A DNA stretch of 64,000 bases from Sphingobium sp. HWE2-09 (GCF_035989265.1 NZ_JAYKZX010000003.1:2356001-2420000), one strand, 5' to 3'; positions 8,566 to 17,483 are shown, numbered from the stretch's first letter. Numbers and translations: made by a program. The notes: a model not told the origin generated them from the letters alone.

Positions 8566-9951
8566 TCACACCATATTTTCAGGCCGCACCAGCCGATCGA
8601 AGGTCGCTTCGTCCACAAGCCCCAGTTCCAGGCCCGCTTCCTTCAACGTCTGCCCCGACTTGTGGGCATGCTTGGCAATCGCGGCGGCATTGTCATAGCC
8701 GATTTCGGGCGCGAGCGCGGTGACCAGCATCAGCGAGCGATCGACCAGATCGGCGATGCGCGCTTCATTTGCCACCAGGCCTTCGACGCAGCGTTCGGCG
8801 AAACTTTCCATGCCGACGCTGAGCAGATGGATCGAGCGCAACACATTGGCCCCGATCAGCGGCATGAAGACGTTCAGTTCGAAATGTCCCTGCATGCCCC
8901 CGATCGTCACCGCCTGCGCATTGCCGATCACCTGCGCGGCCACCATCGTGAGCGATTCGCACTGGGTCGGGTTGACCTTACCCGGCATGATCGAGCTGCC
9001 CGGTTCGTTGGCGGGCAGGTCCAGTTCGCCCAGCCCCGATCGCGGCCCCGACCCCAGGAAACGGATATCGTTGGCGATCTTGGTCAGCGAAACCGCTAGC
9101 GTGCTCAAGGCGCCCGCGAAGAAGACGAGGCCGTCCTTGGCGGCGAGCTGTTCGAACTTGTTAGGCGCGCTTTCGAAGTCCGTGCCGACGATGTCGCTGA
9201 TCGCCGCGACCATATCCTCCGCCCAGCCTTCGGGCGCGTTGAGACCAGTGCCCACCGCCGTGCCGCCGATCGCCAGCTTACGGATATTGCCGTTCAGCGC
9301 CCCTTCGATCCGCGCCCGCGCGCTCACCAGTTGCGCGGCATAGCCCGAAAATTCCTGACCTAGCGTCAGCGGCGTCGCATCCTGCGTATGGGTGCGGCCG
9401 ATCTTGACGATATGGCCCCAGGCCTGCGCCTTGACGGTCAAAGCGCCGGTCAGTTTTTCGAGGGCGGGGATCAGCCGGTCGCGGGTCGCAATGACGGTCG
9501 CGACATGCAGCGCGGTCGGGAAGCTGTCGTTGGACGACTGGCTCATATTCACATGGTCGTTGGGATGGACCGGGCTTTTGCCGCCGCGCGTGCCCGCCAG
9601 TTGCGCATTAGCGAAACCGGCGATCACTTCGTTGACGTTCATGTTGGTCTGGGTGCCCGACCCGGTCTGCCAGATGACGAGGGGGAATTGATCGTCCAGC
9701 GCGCCCGACACGATCTGCTGCGCGGCATCCTCGATCGCGGCAACCAGTGTGGCGTCCAGACCATGCTTGCCATTCACCCGCGCCGCCGCCTGCTTCACGA
9801 TCGCCTGGGCATGGACGATGCCGATCGGCATCCGTTCCGGCTCACCGAACGGGAAATTCTCGACACTCCGCTGCGTCTGCGCGCCCCAATAGGCGGCGGC
9901 TGGCACCTCTATGGCGCCGATACTGTCGGTTTCGGTGCGGGTGGCAGCGGG
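8566..9951 (-). CDS. fumC: Fumarate hydratase, class II
   Basis: FumC interconverts fumarate and malate in the TCA cycle; class II enzymes are iron-free and oxygen-stable. The 461-residue frame shows all superfamily signatures: [54 protein letters not shown] and [15 protein letters not shown]. The ATG at 9951 is preferred over one six codons upstream (9969) because GGAGA lies about 9 bases before it. The gene stands alone, upstream of sspB on the same strand. Confidence 0.97.
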   Translation of the reverse strand, partial: PAATRTETDSIGAIEVPAAAYWGAQTQRSVENFPFGEPERMPIGIVHAQAIVKQAAARVNGKHGLDATLVAAIEDAAQQIVSGALDDQFPLVIWQTGSGTQTNMNVNEVIAGFANAQLAGTRGGKSPVHPNDHVNMSQSSNDSFPTALHVATVIATRDRLIPALEKLTGALTVKAQAWGHIVKIGRTHTQDATPLTLGQEFSGYAAQLVSARARIEGALNGNIRKLAIGGTAVGTGLNAPEGWAEDMVAAISDIVGTDFESAPNKFEQLAAKDGLVFFAGALSTLAVSLTKIANDIRFLGSGPRSGLGELDLPANEPGSSIMPGKVNPTQCESLTMVAAQVIGNAQAVTIGGMQGHFELNVFMPLIGANVLRSIHLLSVGMESFAERCVEGLVANEARIADLVDRSLMLVTALAPEIGYDNAAAIAKHAHKSGQTLKEAGLELGLVDEATFDRLVRPENMV

Positions 9952-10052
9952 CATGAATAGAGTCTCCATTTGAGAAGGAATCTCAAGAGACTGTCATGTA
10001 AGGCGGGGCTGCAAAATTCCAATGACCAACGGCCTGACCTGCCCCGCCGCCC

Positions 10053-10529
10053 TTACTTCTTCTTCCCGAAATCCACCGTCACCACGTTCGAACCGTCTTC
10101 GCTCGTCACCTGCGGCGCGTCATTCTCTGCCGCGTCGTGGGGTTCGGGGAGTTCGTCCGCCGCGACCTGGAACTGGAGCGCGAAATTGACGGCCGGGTCC
10201 ACGAAGGCGGTGATCGCGCTGAAGGGGATGTTGAGGTGGGCGGCGACCTGGTTGAAGGTCAGGCTGACTTCGAAATGATGGTCGCTGACCTTCAAATCCC
10301 AATATTTATTCTGGAGGACGATGGTCATTTCGTCCGGGAAGCGCTCGATCAGGCTGCGGGGGATGTCCACGCCGGGCGCCTGGGTCTTGAAGGTGATGTA
10401 GAAATGATGCGCGCCGGGGAGGCCGCCGGACTGTTGCACCTCTCCCAACACGCGGCCGACGACCGCGCGCAGGGCTTCCTGCACGATTTCGTCATAGGGA
10501 ATCAGGCTGTCAGGCAGGTCTTCGCTCAT
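10053..10529 (-). CDS. sspB: ClpXP adaptor SspB, alphaproteobacterial type
   Basis: SspB delivers ssrA-tagged peptides and some regulators to the ClpXP protease. The 158-residue protein has the SspB fold region [20 protein letters not shown] through NLQFQ-like beta strands ([11 protein letters not shown]). An acidic linker ([12 protein letters not shown]) follows, then a C-terminal tail [10 protein letters not shown] that fits the ClpX-binding module. The ATG at 10529 is chosen over longer frames since it starts the conserved [13 protein letters not shown]. It is divergent from hisB. Confidence 0.88.
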   Translation of the reverse strand: MSEDLPDSLIPYDEIVQEALRAVVGRVLGEVQQSGGLPGAHHFYITFKTQAPGVDIPRSLIERFPDEMTIVLQNKYWDLKVSDHHFEVSLTFNQVAAHLNIPFSAITAFVDPAVNFALQFQVAADELPEPHDAAENDAPQVTSEDGSNVVTVDFGKKK

Positions 10530-10577
10530 GGCGCAATGTCCTAACGGCCCGAAACATGCGGTCAACCCCTGCAAGCG

Positions 10578-10609
10578 GATTGCACGCGCCGATTGCATGG
10601 CAGATTGCA
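10578..10609. repeat. Three direct GATTGCA repeats between sspB and hisB
   Basis: GATTGCA occurs at 10578-10584, 10591-10597 and 10603-10609, at 13- and 12-base intervals, so all three lie near one face of the helix. The last copy overlaps the putative -35 box of hisB (TTGCAT, 10605-10610). The layout resembles a tandem operator. No regulator is known to me for this motif. Confidence 0.4.
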
Positions 10610-10632
10610 TGACGGGCGCTACACGCTATAGG
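10605..10632 (+). promoter_or_regulatory. Putative hisB promoter, possibly giving a leaderless mRNA
   Basis: TTGCAT (10605-10610) and TATAGG (10627-10632) are spaced by 16 bases. A start about seven bases after the -10 falls on or next to the hisB ATG at 10639, which would make a leaderless transcript. There is no clear Shine-Dalgarno in the seven bases between. This is inference from motif spacing. Confidence 0.4.
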
Positions 10633-10638
10633 GCGGCC

Positions 10639-11226
10639 ATGCGCACGGCCGAGATTCACCGCAACACGGCGGAAACCCAGATCGACGTCACCGTCAACCT
10701 CGACGGGACTGGCCTCTATACGGTGTCGACGGGCATCGGCTTTCTGGATCATATGATCGAGCAGTTGTCGCGCCATTCGCTGATCGACATGACCGTCAAG
10801 ACGGTCGGCGACCTGCATATCGACCAGCATCACACGACCGAGGATACCGCGATCGCGATCGGCGAGGCGCTGGGCAAGGCGCTGGGCGACAAGCGCGGGA
10901 TCAGCCGGTACGGCAGCGTCTATTCGCCGATGGACGAGACGCTGAGCCGCGTCGCGCTCGACATTTCCGGCCGTCCCTGGCTGGTGTGCAAGCTGCCCTT
11001 CACCGTCACCAAGATTGGCGAATGGGACACGGAGATGGTGGAGCATTTCTTCCACAGCTTCGCGCAGGCGGCCGGGATCACGCTGCATATCGAGCTGATC
11101 TATGGCAGCAACAACCACCATATCGTCGAAAGCGCGTTCAAGGGGCTGGCCCGCGCGCTGCGGCAGGCGGTGGAGATCGACCCGCGCAAGGCGGACGCGA
11201 TCCCGTCCACCAAGGGCATGTTGTAA
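10639..11226 (+). CDS. hisB: Imidazoleglycerol-phosphate dehydratase
   Basis: HisB catalyses the sixth step of histidine synthesis, dehydrating imidazole glycerol phosphate to imidazole acetol phosphate, with Mn ions. The 195-residue single-domain form is normal for alphaproteobacteria. The metal-binding histidine motifs [19 protein letters not shown] and [18 protein letters not shown] are both present. The ATG at 10639 starts the conserved [13 protein letters not shown]. It heads a his cluster running to hisE with several insertions. Confidence 0.97.
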   Translation: MRTAEIHRNTAETQIDVTVNLDGTGLYTVSTGIGFLDHMIEQLSRHSLIDMTVKTVGDLHIDQHHTTEDTAIAIGEALGKALGDKRGISRYGSVYSPMDETLSRVALDISGRPWLVCKLPFTVTKIGEWDTEMVEHFFHSFAQAAGITLHIELIYGSNNHHIVESAFKGLARALRQAVEIDPRKADAIPSTKGML

Positions 11227-11247
11227 AAGGCAGGAAAGGTCGGACCC

Positions 11248-11532
11248 ATGTTCATCGTGTCGCTGCACTATATCGTCGATCTGCCCACCGTGGATTCACA
11301 TATGGACGCACATGTGGCGTGGTTGAAGGCAGGACTGGCCGACGGGTGGCTGCTGGTCGCGGGGCGCAAGGTGCCGCGTGACGGCGGCATATTGATCGCC
11401 CGGGGCGAAAAGGCCGACATCGAAGCGAAGGTGGCGACCGATCCGTTCGTGCTGAACGGCGTGGCGGAGGTGACGCTGACGCAGTTCAATCCCAGCTTCG
11501 TTGCGGATGGCTTGGACGTTCTGAAAACATGA
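11248..11532 (+). CDS. YciI-family protein between hisB and hisH
   Basis: The protein has 94 residues with the dimeric alpha/beta fold of the YciI family: MFIVSLHYIVDLPTVDSHMDAHVAWL, then GWLLVAGRKVPRDGGILIA. The conserved His in the MDAHVAWL region is typical. The family includes dechlorinase- and dehydratase-like members, but most have no known reaction. It overlaps hisH by 4 bases (ATGA at 11529), so it is cotranslated with the pathway. A role in histidine synthesis is suggested only by position. Confidence 0.8.
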   Translation: MFIVSLHYIVDLPTVDSHMDAHVAWLKAGLADGWLLVAGRKVPRDGGILIARGEKADIEAKVATDPFVLNGVAEVTLTQFNPSFVADGLDVLKT

Positions 11533-12140
11533 TCGCGCTGATCGACTATGGCGCGGGCAATCTGCATTCGGTGCATAATGCGCTGCGCAAGGCGGGCGCG
11601 GAGGATGTGACGATCACAGCCGACGCCGATGTCGTGGCGAAGGCCGACCGGATCGTGCTGCCGGGCGTGGGCGCGTTTCGCGCGTGCCGCGATGCGCTGG
11701 TGGCGATCCCCGGCATGGTGGATGCGATGACGCAGGCGGTGAATGCGCGCGGCGTGCCGTTCCTGGGCGTGTGCGTGGGGATGCAGTTGCTGGCGAACGC
11801 GGGCGAAGAATTCGGGCGACATGCGGGGCTGGGCTGGATCCCGGGCACCGTGCGGCTGATCGAACCGGACGACGCGGCGGTGAAGGTGCCACATATGGGG
11901 TGGAACGATGTCGTGCTGAACGGCGCGCCGCCCCTGATCGAAGCGGGCGAGGCCTATTTCCTGCACAGCTATCATTTCGAAGCGGCCGACCCCGCCCATG
12001 TCGCTGCGACGACCGATCATGGCGGGCCGCTGGTCGCCGCAGTCGCGCGCGACACGATCATCGGCTGCCAGTTCCACCCGGAAAAGAGCCAGCGTTACGG
12101 GCTGGCTTTTCTGGCGCGGTTTCTGGACTGGAAGCCGTGA
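11529..12140 (+). CDS. hisH: Imidazole glycerol phosphate synthase, glutaminase subunit
   Basis: HisH hydrolyses glutamine and channels ammonia to HisF, where imidazole glycerol phosphate and AICAR are made. The class I amidotransferase triad is visible: Cys in GVCVGMQLL, then His and Glu in FHPEKSQRYG. The 203-residue length is normal. The start overlaps the stop of the YciI gene. Its partner hisF lies about 1 kb downstream, beyond hisA. Confidence 0.97.
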   Translation: MIALIDYGAGNLHSVHNALRKAGAEDVTITADADVVAKADRIVLPGVGAFRACRDALVAIPGMVDAMTQAVNARGVPFLGVCVGMQLLANAGEEFGRHAGLGWIPGTVRLIEPDDAAVKVPHMGWNDVVLNGAPPLIEAGEAYFLHSYHFEAADPAHVAATTDHGGPLVAAVARDTIIGCQFHPEKSQRYGLAFLARFLDWKP

Positions 12141-12151
12141 TCGCACCCGTC

Positions 12152-12219
12152 CGTGTTCCCGCGCAGGCGGGAATCCAGTCCCGCCGTTTGAACTGGGTTC
12201 CCGCCTGCGCGGGAACACG
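12152..12219. repeat. Long inverted repeat between hisH and hisA
   Basis: CGTGTTCCCGCGCAGGCGGGA (12152-12172) is mirrored by a 22-base arm at 12198-12219 with one mismatch-free core. Each arm is itself partly palindromic. A shortened relative lies at 54541-54567 between comM and rlmE. It is a dispersed REP-like element and would fold strongly in the his mRNA, possibly protecting or attenuating it. Confidence 0.75.
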
Positions 12220-12245
12220 CTACCCTATTATTGTCTGGTGAACTC

Positions 12246-12983
12246 ATGTCTCTGATCGTCTTTCCCGCCATCGACCTTAAAAACGGGCAGGTCGTGCGCC
12301 TCGCAGAGGGCGATATGGACCGCGCCACCGTCTATGGCGACGATCCCGCCGCGCAGGCCGTGCTGTTCGCCGATGCGGGCGCGCAGCATCTCCATGTGGT
12401 CGATCTGGACGGCAGTTTTGCAGGTCGGGCGGTCAATGCCGAAGCGGTCGAGGCGATCGTGGCTGCCTTTCCCGGCCATGTGCAGCTGGGCGGCGGCATC
12501 CGCAATCGCGAAGCCGTGGAGCGCTGGTTTGACCTGGGCGTATCGCGCATCGTCATCGGCACGGCGGCACTGAAAGACCCGGCCTTCGTCAAGGCGGCGG
12601 CGCGCGACTTTCCCGGCGGCATCGTCGTCGCGGTCGATGCGCGCGACGGCTTCGTCGCGACCGATGGCTGGGCAGAAAAAAGCGATATGCCGGTCATTGA
12701 CCTGGCCCGCCGGTTCGAGGATGCGGGCGTTGCGTCGCTGCTCTTCACTGATGTCGGCCGGGATGGGATGCTCAAAGGCTGCAATATCGACGCGACCGTC
12801 GATCTTGCCCGCGCCACCGCCATCCCGGTGATCGCCAGCGGTGGCGTGGCGGGGATCGCTGACATCCGCATCCTGAGCCTGCATACCGAGGATGGGGTCG
12901 AGGGCGTGATCACCGGGCGCGCTTTGTATGATGGGCGGCTGGACCTGAAGACCGCGCTGGCGGTGGCGCAGGCGGCGGCGTGA
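12246..12983 (+). CDS. hisA: ProFAR isomerase (phosphoribosyl-formimino-AICAR-P isomerase)
   Basis: HisA opens the ribose of ProFAR by an Amadori rearrangement, the fourth step of the pathway. It is a TIM barrel of 245 residues. Visible are the catalytic Asp in [15 protein letters not shown] and the second catalytic region [14 protein letters not shown]. The two phosphate-binding half-barrel motifs are [11 protein letters not shown] and [12 protein letters not shown]. The ATG at 12246 is used because the family begins there. It follows a REP-like palindrome. Confidence 0.96.
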   Translation: MSLIVFPAIDLKNGQVVRLAEGDMDRATVYGDDPAAQAVLFADAGAQHLHVVDLDGSFAGRAVNAEAVEAIVAAFPGHVQLGGGIRNREAVERWFDLGVSRIVIGTAALKDPAFVKAAARDFPGGIVVAVDARDGFVATDGWAEKSDMPVIDLARRFEDAGVASLLFTDVGRDGMLKGCNIDATVDLARATAIPVIASGGVAGIADIRILSLHTEDGVEGVITGRALYDGRLDLKTALAVAQAAA

Positions 12984-12999
12984 TGGGTGCAAGTCTTTT

Positions 13000-13126
13000 C
13001 CTCCCCGGCACGGGGAGGGGGACCATGCGCAGCATGGTGGAGGGGGCAAGCCCCTCGCGCATCGCCATGAGGCTAACCCCCTTCACCACCGGCTCCGCCG
13101 GCGGTCCCCCTCCCCTGGCAGGGGAG
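13000..13126. repeat. GC-rich multi-hairpin element between hisA and hisF
   Basis: CCTCCCCG-GCA-CGGGGAGG (13000-13018) forms a perfect hairpin. A related CCTCCCC/GGGGAGG hairpin lies near 13108-13126, and the two ends can also pair with each other. The element fills nearly the whole 148-base hisA-hisF gap. Such elements are common between sphingomonad genes. It ends a few bases before the hisF ATG, so it supplies the GGAGGAAGG ribosome binding site of hisF. Confidence 0.6.
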
Positions 13127-13131
13127 GAAGG

Positions 13132-13896
13132 ATGACCGTCCGTACCCGCGTCATCCCCTGTCTCGACGTCGCCAATGGCCGGGTGGTCAAGGGCGTCAAT
13201 TTCGTGGACCTCAAAGACGCCGGCGATCCGGTGGAGCAGGCGAAACTCTATGATGCGGCGGGGGCGGACGAGCTCTGCTTCCTGGACATCACCGCCACGC
13301 ATGAGGCGCGGGGGACGATATTGGACGTGGTGCGGCGCACTGCCGAAGTCTGCTTCATGCCGGTCACCGTGGGCGGCGGGGTGCGTACGCCGGAGGATGC
13401 GCGCGCACTGCTGCTGGCGGGGGCGGACAAGGTGGCGGTCAACAGCGCAGCAGTCGCGCGGCCCGAACTGGTCGCCGACATCGCCGATCGCTTCGGCAGC
13501 CAGTGCATCGTCGGATCGGTCGATGCGCGCAAAGTGGGCGAGAGCCGCTGGGAGATTTTCACCCATGGCGGGCGCAAGCCGACCGGGATCGATGCGTTGG
13601 AGCATGCGCTGCGGCTTGCGGAACTGGGCGCGGGCGAACTGCTCGTCACCTCAATGGACGGGGACGGCACCAAGCAGGGCTATGATCTAGCGCTGACCCG
13701 GACGATCGCCGACGCCGTATCCGTGCCAGTGATCGCCAGCGGCGGTGTCGGCACGCTCGGCCACTTGGTCGAGGGCGTGGTGCAGGGTCATGCCAGCGCC
13801 GTTCTGGCCGCGTCCATATTTCATTTCGGTCAACACACCATTGCCGAAGCGCATCAGGCGCTGGCCGCCGCAAACATCTCCGTTCGTCGCCACTGA
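13132..13896 (+). CDS. hisF: Imidazole glycerol phosphate synthase, cyclase subunit
   Basis: HisF uses ammonia from HisH to close the imidazole ring, giving imidazole glycerol phosphate plus AICAR. The 254-residue TIM barrel has the catalytic Asp in [15 protein letters not shown]. Other visible signatures are [14 protein letters not shown], the second catalytic Asp region [14 protein letters not shown] and [14 protein letters not shown] strong GGAGG site lies just upstream. The next gene is not hisE but a PEP-CTERM gene. Confidence 0.97.
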   Translation: MTVRTRVIPCLDVANGRVVKGVNFVDLKDAGDPVEQAKLYDAAGADELCFLDITATHEARGTILDVVRRTAEVCFMPVTVGGGVRTPEDARALLLAGADKVAVNSAAVARPELVADIADRFGSQCIVGSVDARKVGESRWEIFTHGGRKPTGIDALEHALRLAELGAGELLVTSMDGDGTKQGYDLALTRTIADAVSVPVIASGGVGTLGHLVEGVVQGHASAVLAASIFHFGQHTIAEAHQALAAANISVRRH

Positions 13897-13921
13897 GGCA
13901 CGGAAAAGCGCCGGAATGTCG

Positions 13922-13939
13922 GGTTAATTGACATTAACC
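13922..13939. promoter_or_regulatory. Perfect 7-bp inverted repeat upstream of the PEP-CTERM gene
   Basis: GGTTAAT-TGAC-ATTAACC is a perfect dyad centred about 92 bases before the predicted start site of the sigma-54-type promoter at 13997. That is the usual distance for a bacterial enhancer-binding protein site. A role as activator site is inference from spacing. Confidence 0.45.
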
Positions 13940-13996
13940 ATATCCGGCCCGTTAAGCATGTTTCGACCGATAGCGGAAAAGCGTCGTTTGGCCGAA

Positions 13997-14014
13997 CTGG
14001 CACATAAACTGCTT
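13997..14014 (+). promoter_or_regulatory. Sigma-54-type (-24/-12) promoter for the PEP-CTERM gene
   Basis: CTGGCACATAAACTGCTT holds the invariant GG (13999-14000) and GC (14011-14012) exactly 10 bases apart, with TGGCAC matching the -24 consensus fully. Transcription would start near 14023, about 50 bases before the ATG. PEP-CTERM genes in several proteobacteria are controlled by RpoN with the PrsK/PrsR pair, which makes the site more credible. Confidence 0.65.
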
Positions 14015-14071
14015 AGGAGGAGACAGGGTCGTTTCACACGATAAGTGTCTTTTCCAAACGGGGTGAGAAAT

Positions 14072-14356
14072 ATGAAAATCAGCAAACTTCTTCTGGTCGC
14101 GGGGTCGGCCAGCCTGATGGGTCTGGCAACGCCGGCACCTGCCAACGCCACCTTCTGGTGCTGGTTCGGCAAGTGCGGTGGGTCGTCCAGCGGTGGCAAC
14201 ACGAGCACGGGTGGCAACACCAGCACGGGCGGCGCGCCCAGTTCTTCGGGTGGTACGCCGACGCCGGTGCCGGAACCCGAACAGATGGCGCTGTTCGGCA
14301 TGGGCGCGGCCGTATTGGCCGGTCGCATGTTCTTTGCGGGCCGCAAGCGCAAATAA
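14072..14356 (+). CDS. PEP-CTERM sorting-domain protein
   Basis: The 94-residue secreted protein would be processed by an exosortase. A signal peptide (MKISKLLLVAGSASLMGL, cleavage near APANA) is followed by a short Cys-containing segment ATFWCWFGKCGG. A Gly/Ser/Thr repeat region (GGNTSTGG twice) comes next. The C-terminal sorting signal is VPEPEQMALFGMG, a hydrophobic helix, and the basic tail AGRKRK. The ATG at 14072 is used because the signal peptide starts there and GGGGTGAG precedes it. It sits between hisF and hisE, with its own sigma-54-type promoter, and so is probably not a his gene. It may be a small surface or matrix protein. Confidence 0.88.
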   Translation: MKISKLLLVAGSASLMGLATPAPANATFWCWFGKCGGSSSGGNTSTGGNTSTGGAPSSSGGTPTPVPEPEQMALFGMGAAVLAGRMFFAGRKRK

Positions 14357-14383
14357 TCGATTGACGGGTCGCGCGCGCGGCGC

Positions 14384-14716
14384 TTGATGGCGGCCATGCG
14401 CGCGACCCTTCAAACCTTAGAACAGACCATCCGCCAGCGGCGGAGCGCCGACCCGTCGGCCTCCTATGTCGCCAAGCTGACCGCCAGGGGCCGCGCCAAG
14501 ATCGCGCAGAAGGTCGGCGAAGAAGCGGTGGAAACGGTGATCGCCGCCATGGCGGACGATCGCGCCGAGGTTATCGGCGAAAGCGCCGACCTGCTGTTCC
14601 ACCTAATGCTGCTGCTGGCCGACATGGACGTGCCGCTGGACGCCGTGCTGGACGAACTGGACCGGCGCGAAGGCGTGTCGGGCATCGCCGAGAAGGCCGC
14701 GCGTCCGCTGGACTGA
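14384..14716 (+). CDS. hisE: Phosphoribosyl-ATP pyrophosphatase
   Basis: HisE hydrolyses phosphoribosyl-ATP to phosphoribosyl-AMP, the second step of histidine synthesis. It is an all-alpha MazG-like fold. The 110-residue frame shows the family core SYVAKLTARGRAKIAQKVGEE, then ETVIAAMADDRAEVIGESADLLFHL, with its metal-binding Glu/Asp residues. The first ATG (14384) and one at 14396 are both possible. Separation from hisF by the PEP-CTERM gene leaves it dependent on read-through from upstream. Confidence 0.94.
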   Translation: MMAAMRATLQTLEQTIRQRRSADPSASYVAKLTARGRAKIAQKVGEEAVETVIAAMADDRAEVIGESADLLFHLMLLLADMDVPLDAVLDELDRREGVSGIAEKAARPLD

Positions 14717-14745
14717 GTTCCCCCTGGAACGCCCTCCATCTATTA

Positions 14746-15642
14746 TCACCCTGCCTCCTGCGCCATCCTGATCATGCAGGCGGCGTGACGGTGGGCGATC
14801 GCCATCCGGTCGTCACCATAGCCGCCGCCCATGGTGCTGGCGACCGGCACGCCGCGGCCGCGCGCCTGGCGCATCACATAGCGGTCGCGCGCGTCCAGTC
14901 CGGCGTCGGTCAGGGCCAGTCGGCCGAGCCTGTCATCGCCATGGGTATCGACCCCCGCCTGGTAAAGGATGAGGTCGGGCGCGAAATCATTCAGCACGCG
15001 GGGCAATATGTCGGAAAGCGTCGCCAGATAGGCCGTGTCATCCGTGCCGTCGTCCAGCCCGATATCCAGCGTCGAGCGCGCCTTGCGCACCGGGAAATTC
15101 TTTTCCGCGTGGATCGACAGGGTGAAGATATCGGACCGCCCGGCCAGCAGCGACGCGGTGCCATCTCCCTGATGCACGTCGAGGTCGAGGATCAGGATGC
15201 GCGCCGCGTCCCCCTCCGCCACCAGCCGGTTCGCGGCGATGGCAAGGTCGTTGAACACGCAATAGCCAGCGCCCGTGTCGGCCAGCGCATGATGGCTGCC
15301 GCCCGCCGCATTGGCGGCATAGCCATGGATCATGGCGAGTTTCGCCGCCGCCCATGTGCCGCCGGGCGACAATATAGACCGGCGCATCACCCGTTCCGTA
15401 ACGGGAAAGCCGATCCGCCGCGCCTTTTCCGGCGGGACCGACAGGGTCAGCACTTCATCGACATAGGCCGGATCATGCACCGCATCGATCCAGTGTCGCG
15501 TGATGGGTTGCGGCTCGATCACCTGCATGTCCACGCCGGTTTCGCGCAAGGCATCCATCACCAGGCCATATTTGTCGAAACGAAATCGGCTGCCAGCTGT
15601 TGCAGGGGAGACATAGGCGGGATGGTGAACAACGTGCAGCAT
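14746..15642 (-). CDS. Histone-deacetylase-family (acetylpolyamine / acetoin-utilisation type) amidohydrolase
   Basis: This zinc-dependent deacetylase of the arginase-deacetylase fold has 298 residues. Visible are the catalytic His pair in [19 protein letters not shown], the metal ligands in [11 protein letters not shown], and the second Asp in [14 protein letters not shown]. Bacterial members act on acetylpolyamines or acetylated proteins, but the substrate here is unknown. It is convergent with hisE and divergent from the L,D-transpeptidase gene. Confidence 0.9.
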   Translation of the reverse strand: MLHVVHHPAYVSPATAGSRFRFDKYGLVMDALRETGVDMQVIEPQPITRHWIDAVHDPAYVDEVLTLSVPPEKARRIGFPVTERVMRRSILSPGGTWAAAKLAMIHGYAANAAGGSHHALADTGAGYCVFNDLAIAANRLVAEGDAARILILDLDVHQGDGTASLLAGRSDIFTLSIHAEKNFPVRKARSTLDIGLDDGTDDTAYLATLSDILPRVLNDFAPDLILYQAGVDTHGDDRLGRLALTDAGLDARDRYVMRQARGRGVPVASTMGGGYGDDRMAIAHRHAACMIRMAQEAG

Positions 15643-15699
15643 GATCTTTTCCCGCTATCGCGATTTGAACCGTGGCGGCTTTGCGCTATCTGGTCCAGC

Positions 15700-17148
15700 A
15701 TGAACCGTCCCGACATGATCCGTATCCCGCTGCTGACGCTCGCCAGCGTCGCTGCGCTGCCGCTCGCCGCGCAGACCCCGCCACCCATTATCGCGCCGAC
15801 GCTGCCTGCGCCGACGGTGCAGCCGGTGCCCCTGCCACCGCCGCCCGTGCCGATCCCGGCGCTGTCCCCGGCGCAGGAGGCCTGGGCCAATGACTGGCTG
15901 AAGAACGGCGCGGCGCAGGGGCTGATGGCACGGCAGAAGGCAAGCGGTCCGCTGCGCGGCGACGCGCTGGTCGGCGCCCTGCTCGACCGCGCCAAGGCGC
16001 TCAGCACCGGCCGGGTCGATACTGCCGACTTCCTGCAGATCTGGGCGTTGCGCCCCGCCGCCTTCGATCCCCGCCCCGGCCTCGCCAAGGCGGTGAGCGA
16101 GGATCGGCTGGCGCAATGGTCCACGGGGCTGACGCCGCCCTGGTCGGGCTATGACACGCTGCGCAAGGGGCTGGCTCGCTATGAGGCGATCCGCGACAAG
16201 GGCGGCTGGCCGACGCTGACCGCGTCCAGTGCGCCCGACGTGGTACGCGCGCGCATCGCGCTGGAAGACCCCGCCGTCACGCCGAACGAGAAGCTGGTCG
16301 ATGTGATCCAGCGCGCCCAACGCCGCTATGGTCTGGAACCTACCGGCCAGCTTGGCGCACGCACGTTGGAAGCGCTCAATGTCGGGGTGGACGATCGCAT
16401 CGCCGCGATCATGGCGAATATGGAGCGGTGGCGCTGGATGCCGCGCAGCCTGCCGGTCAATCGCGTGCAGGTGAACATCGCCGCCGCCGTGCTGACCGTA
16501 TTCGAAGGCGACCAGCCGGTCAGTTCGATGCGCGCCGTCACCGGCAGCCCGGACAACCAGACCCCGATGCTGACGTCCAGCATCCATTCGATCGTGGTCA
16601 ATCCGCCGTGGAACGTGCCGATGTCGATCGCCAAGCGGGAATTATTCCCCAAGGGACGGGCGGCGCTGGCACGGCAGGGCTACAAGATCGTCAAGACGCC
16701 CGAAGGCGGCGAACGGATCGTCCAGCCGGCCGGACCGGGCAGCGCGCTGGGGCGGTTGAAGTTCGATTTCAACAATCCCTTCGCCGTCTATCTGCACGAC
16801 ACGCCGTCGCGCGGAAAATTCTCCAGCTATGACCGGCTCGCCAGCCATGGTTGCATCCGCTTGGAAAAGCCGGTGGCGCTGGCCGAACTGATGGTCGCCG
16901 CCGACCCCAATCTGAACGGCCAGATCCAGACGCTGATCGATGAAGGCAAGACCCAGCGGGTGTCGCTGCCCAGTCAGGTGGCGGTCTATCTGCTCTATTG
17001 GACGGCGTTCGCTGGCAATAACGGCACGGTCAGCTTCCGCGCCGATCCTTATGGCTGGGACAAGCTGCTCGCGCAGAAGATCGAGGCGTCGAGCCGCCGG
17101 GTCGATCCCACCGCCGCCCCCTCCCCCGCTATCGCCTTGAAGGACTGA
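15700..17148 (+). CDS. L,D-transpeptidase, YcbB/LdtD-like
   Basis: The 482-residue periplasmic enzyme forms 3-3 peptidoglycan cross-links. A signal peptide (IRIPLLTLASVAALPLAAQ) is followed by a proline-rich linker and an N-terminal helical domain. A peptidoglycan-binding helix bundle follows (about residues 190-235, KLVDVIQRAQRRYGLEP). Last is the YkuD domain with HDTPSRGKFSS and the catalytic SHGCIRLE (Cys 385). The ATG at 15700 is chosen over a frame reaching far upstream, which only reads antisense to the deacetylase gene. It heads a three-gene cell-wall cluster. Confidence 0.93.
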   Translation: MNRPDMIRIPLLTLASVAALPLAAQTPPPIIAPTLPAPTVQPVPLPPPPVPIPALSPAQEAWANDWLKNGAAQGLMARQKASGPLRGDALVGALLDRAKALSTGRVDTADFLQIWALRPAAFDPRPGLAKAVSEDRLAQWSTGLTPPWSGYDTLRKGLARYEAIRDKGGWPTLTASSAPDVVRARIALEDPAVTPNEKLVDVIQRAQRRYGLEPTGQLGARTLEALNVGVDDRIAAIMANMERWRWMPRSLPVNRVQVNIAAAVLTVFEGDQPVSSMRAVTGSPDNQTPMLTSSIHSIVVNPPWNVPMSIAKRELFPKGRAALARQGYKIVKTPEGGERIVQPAGPGSALGRLKFDFNNPFAVYLHDTPSRGKFSSYDRLASHGCIRLEKPVALAELMVAADPNLNGQIQTLIDEGKTQRVSLPSQVAVYLLYWTAFAGNNGTVSFRADPYGWDKLLAQKIEASSRRVDPTAAPSPAIALKD

Positions 17149-17151
17149 TCC

Positions 17152-17466
17152 ATGCGTAAGATTGCTTTTGCCGCCCTTGCTGGCGCGCTCATCCTCTCCG
17201 CCTGCGGCAAGAAAGAAGAGGAAGCGCCGACCGTCACCAACGAACTGGTCGAGCCGCCGGTCGAGAATGTAGACGTGCCGGAACCCGAAGCGCCGCTGCC
17301 CGAGCTACAGAATAATGCCGTCGCGACTCCAGCCGCGCCGCCCCCATCCGTATCGGAACAGCAGCAGATTCAGGATGATGCCGAAGCGACGGGGATGACG
17401 TCGCGCCTGCCCGAAGGCGGCGAACAGAGCCAGCCAGCGGACGGGACGAGCACCACCGGCGAGTGA
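17152..17466 (+). CDS. Small acidic lipoprotein
   Basis: The 104-residue protein has a lipobox (LILSAC, Cys 19). A short lysine stretch (GKKEEE) follows, then a low-complexity Glu/Pro/Val region (VEPPVENVDVPEPEAPLPE) and a Gln/Ser-rich tail. It starts 3 bases after the stop of the L,D-transpeptidase gene, so both share an mRNA. I do not recognise a family. It may anchor or guide the transpeptidases. Confidence 0.8.
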   Translation: MRKIAFAALAGALILSACGKKEEEAPTVTNELVEPPVENVDVPEPEAPLPELQNNAVATPAAPPPSVSEQQQIQDDAEATGMTSRLPEGGEQSQPADGTSTTGE

Positions 17467-17483
17467 AGGCCATCGCCCCGGGC

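Noticed and set aside
14785..15699. N-terminal extension of the L,D-transpeptidase frame by 305 codons
   Set aside because: The extension is antisense to the well-conserved deacetylase gene. A good signal peptide starts at 15700.
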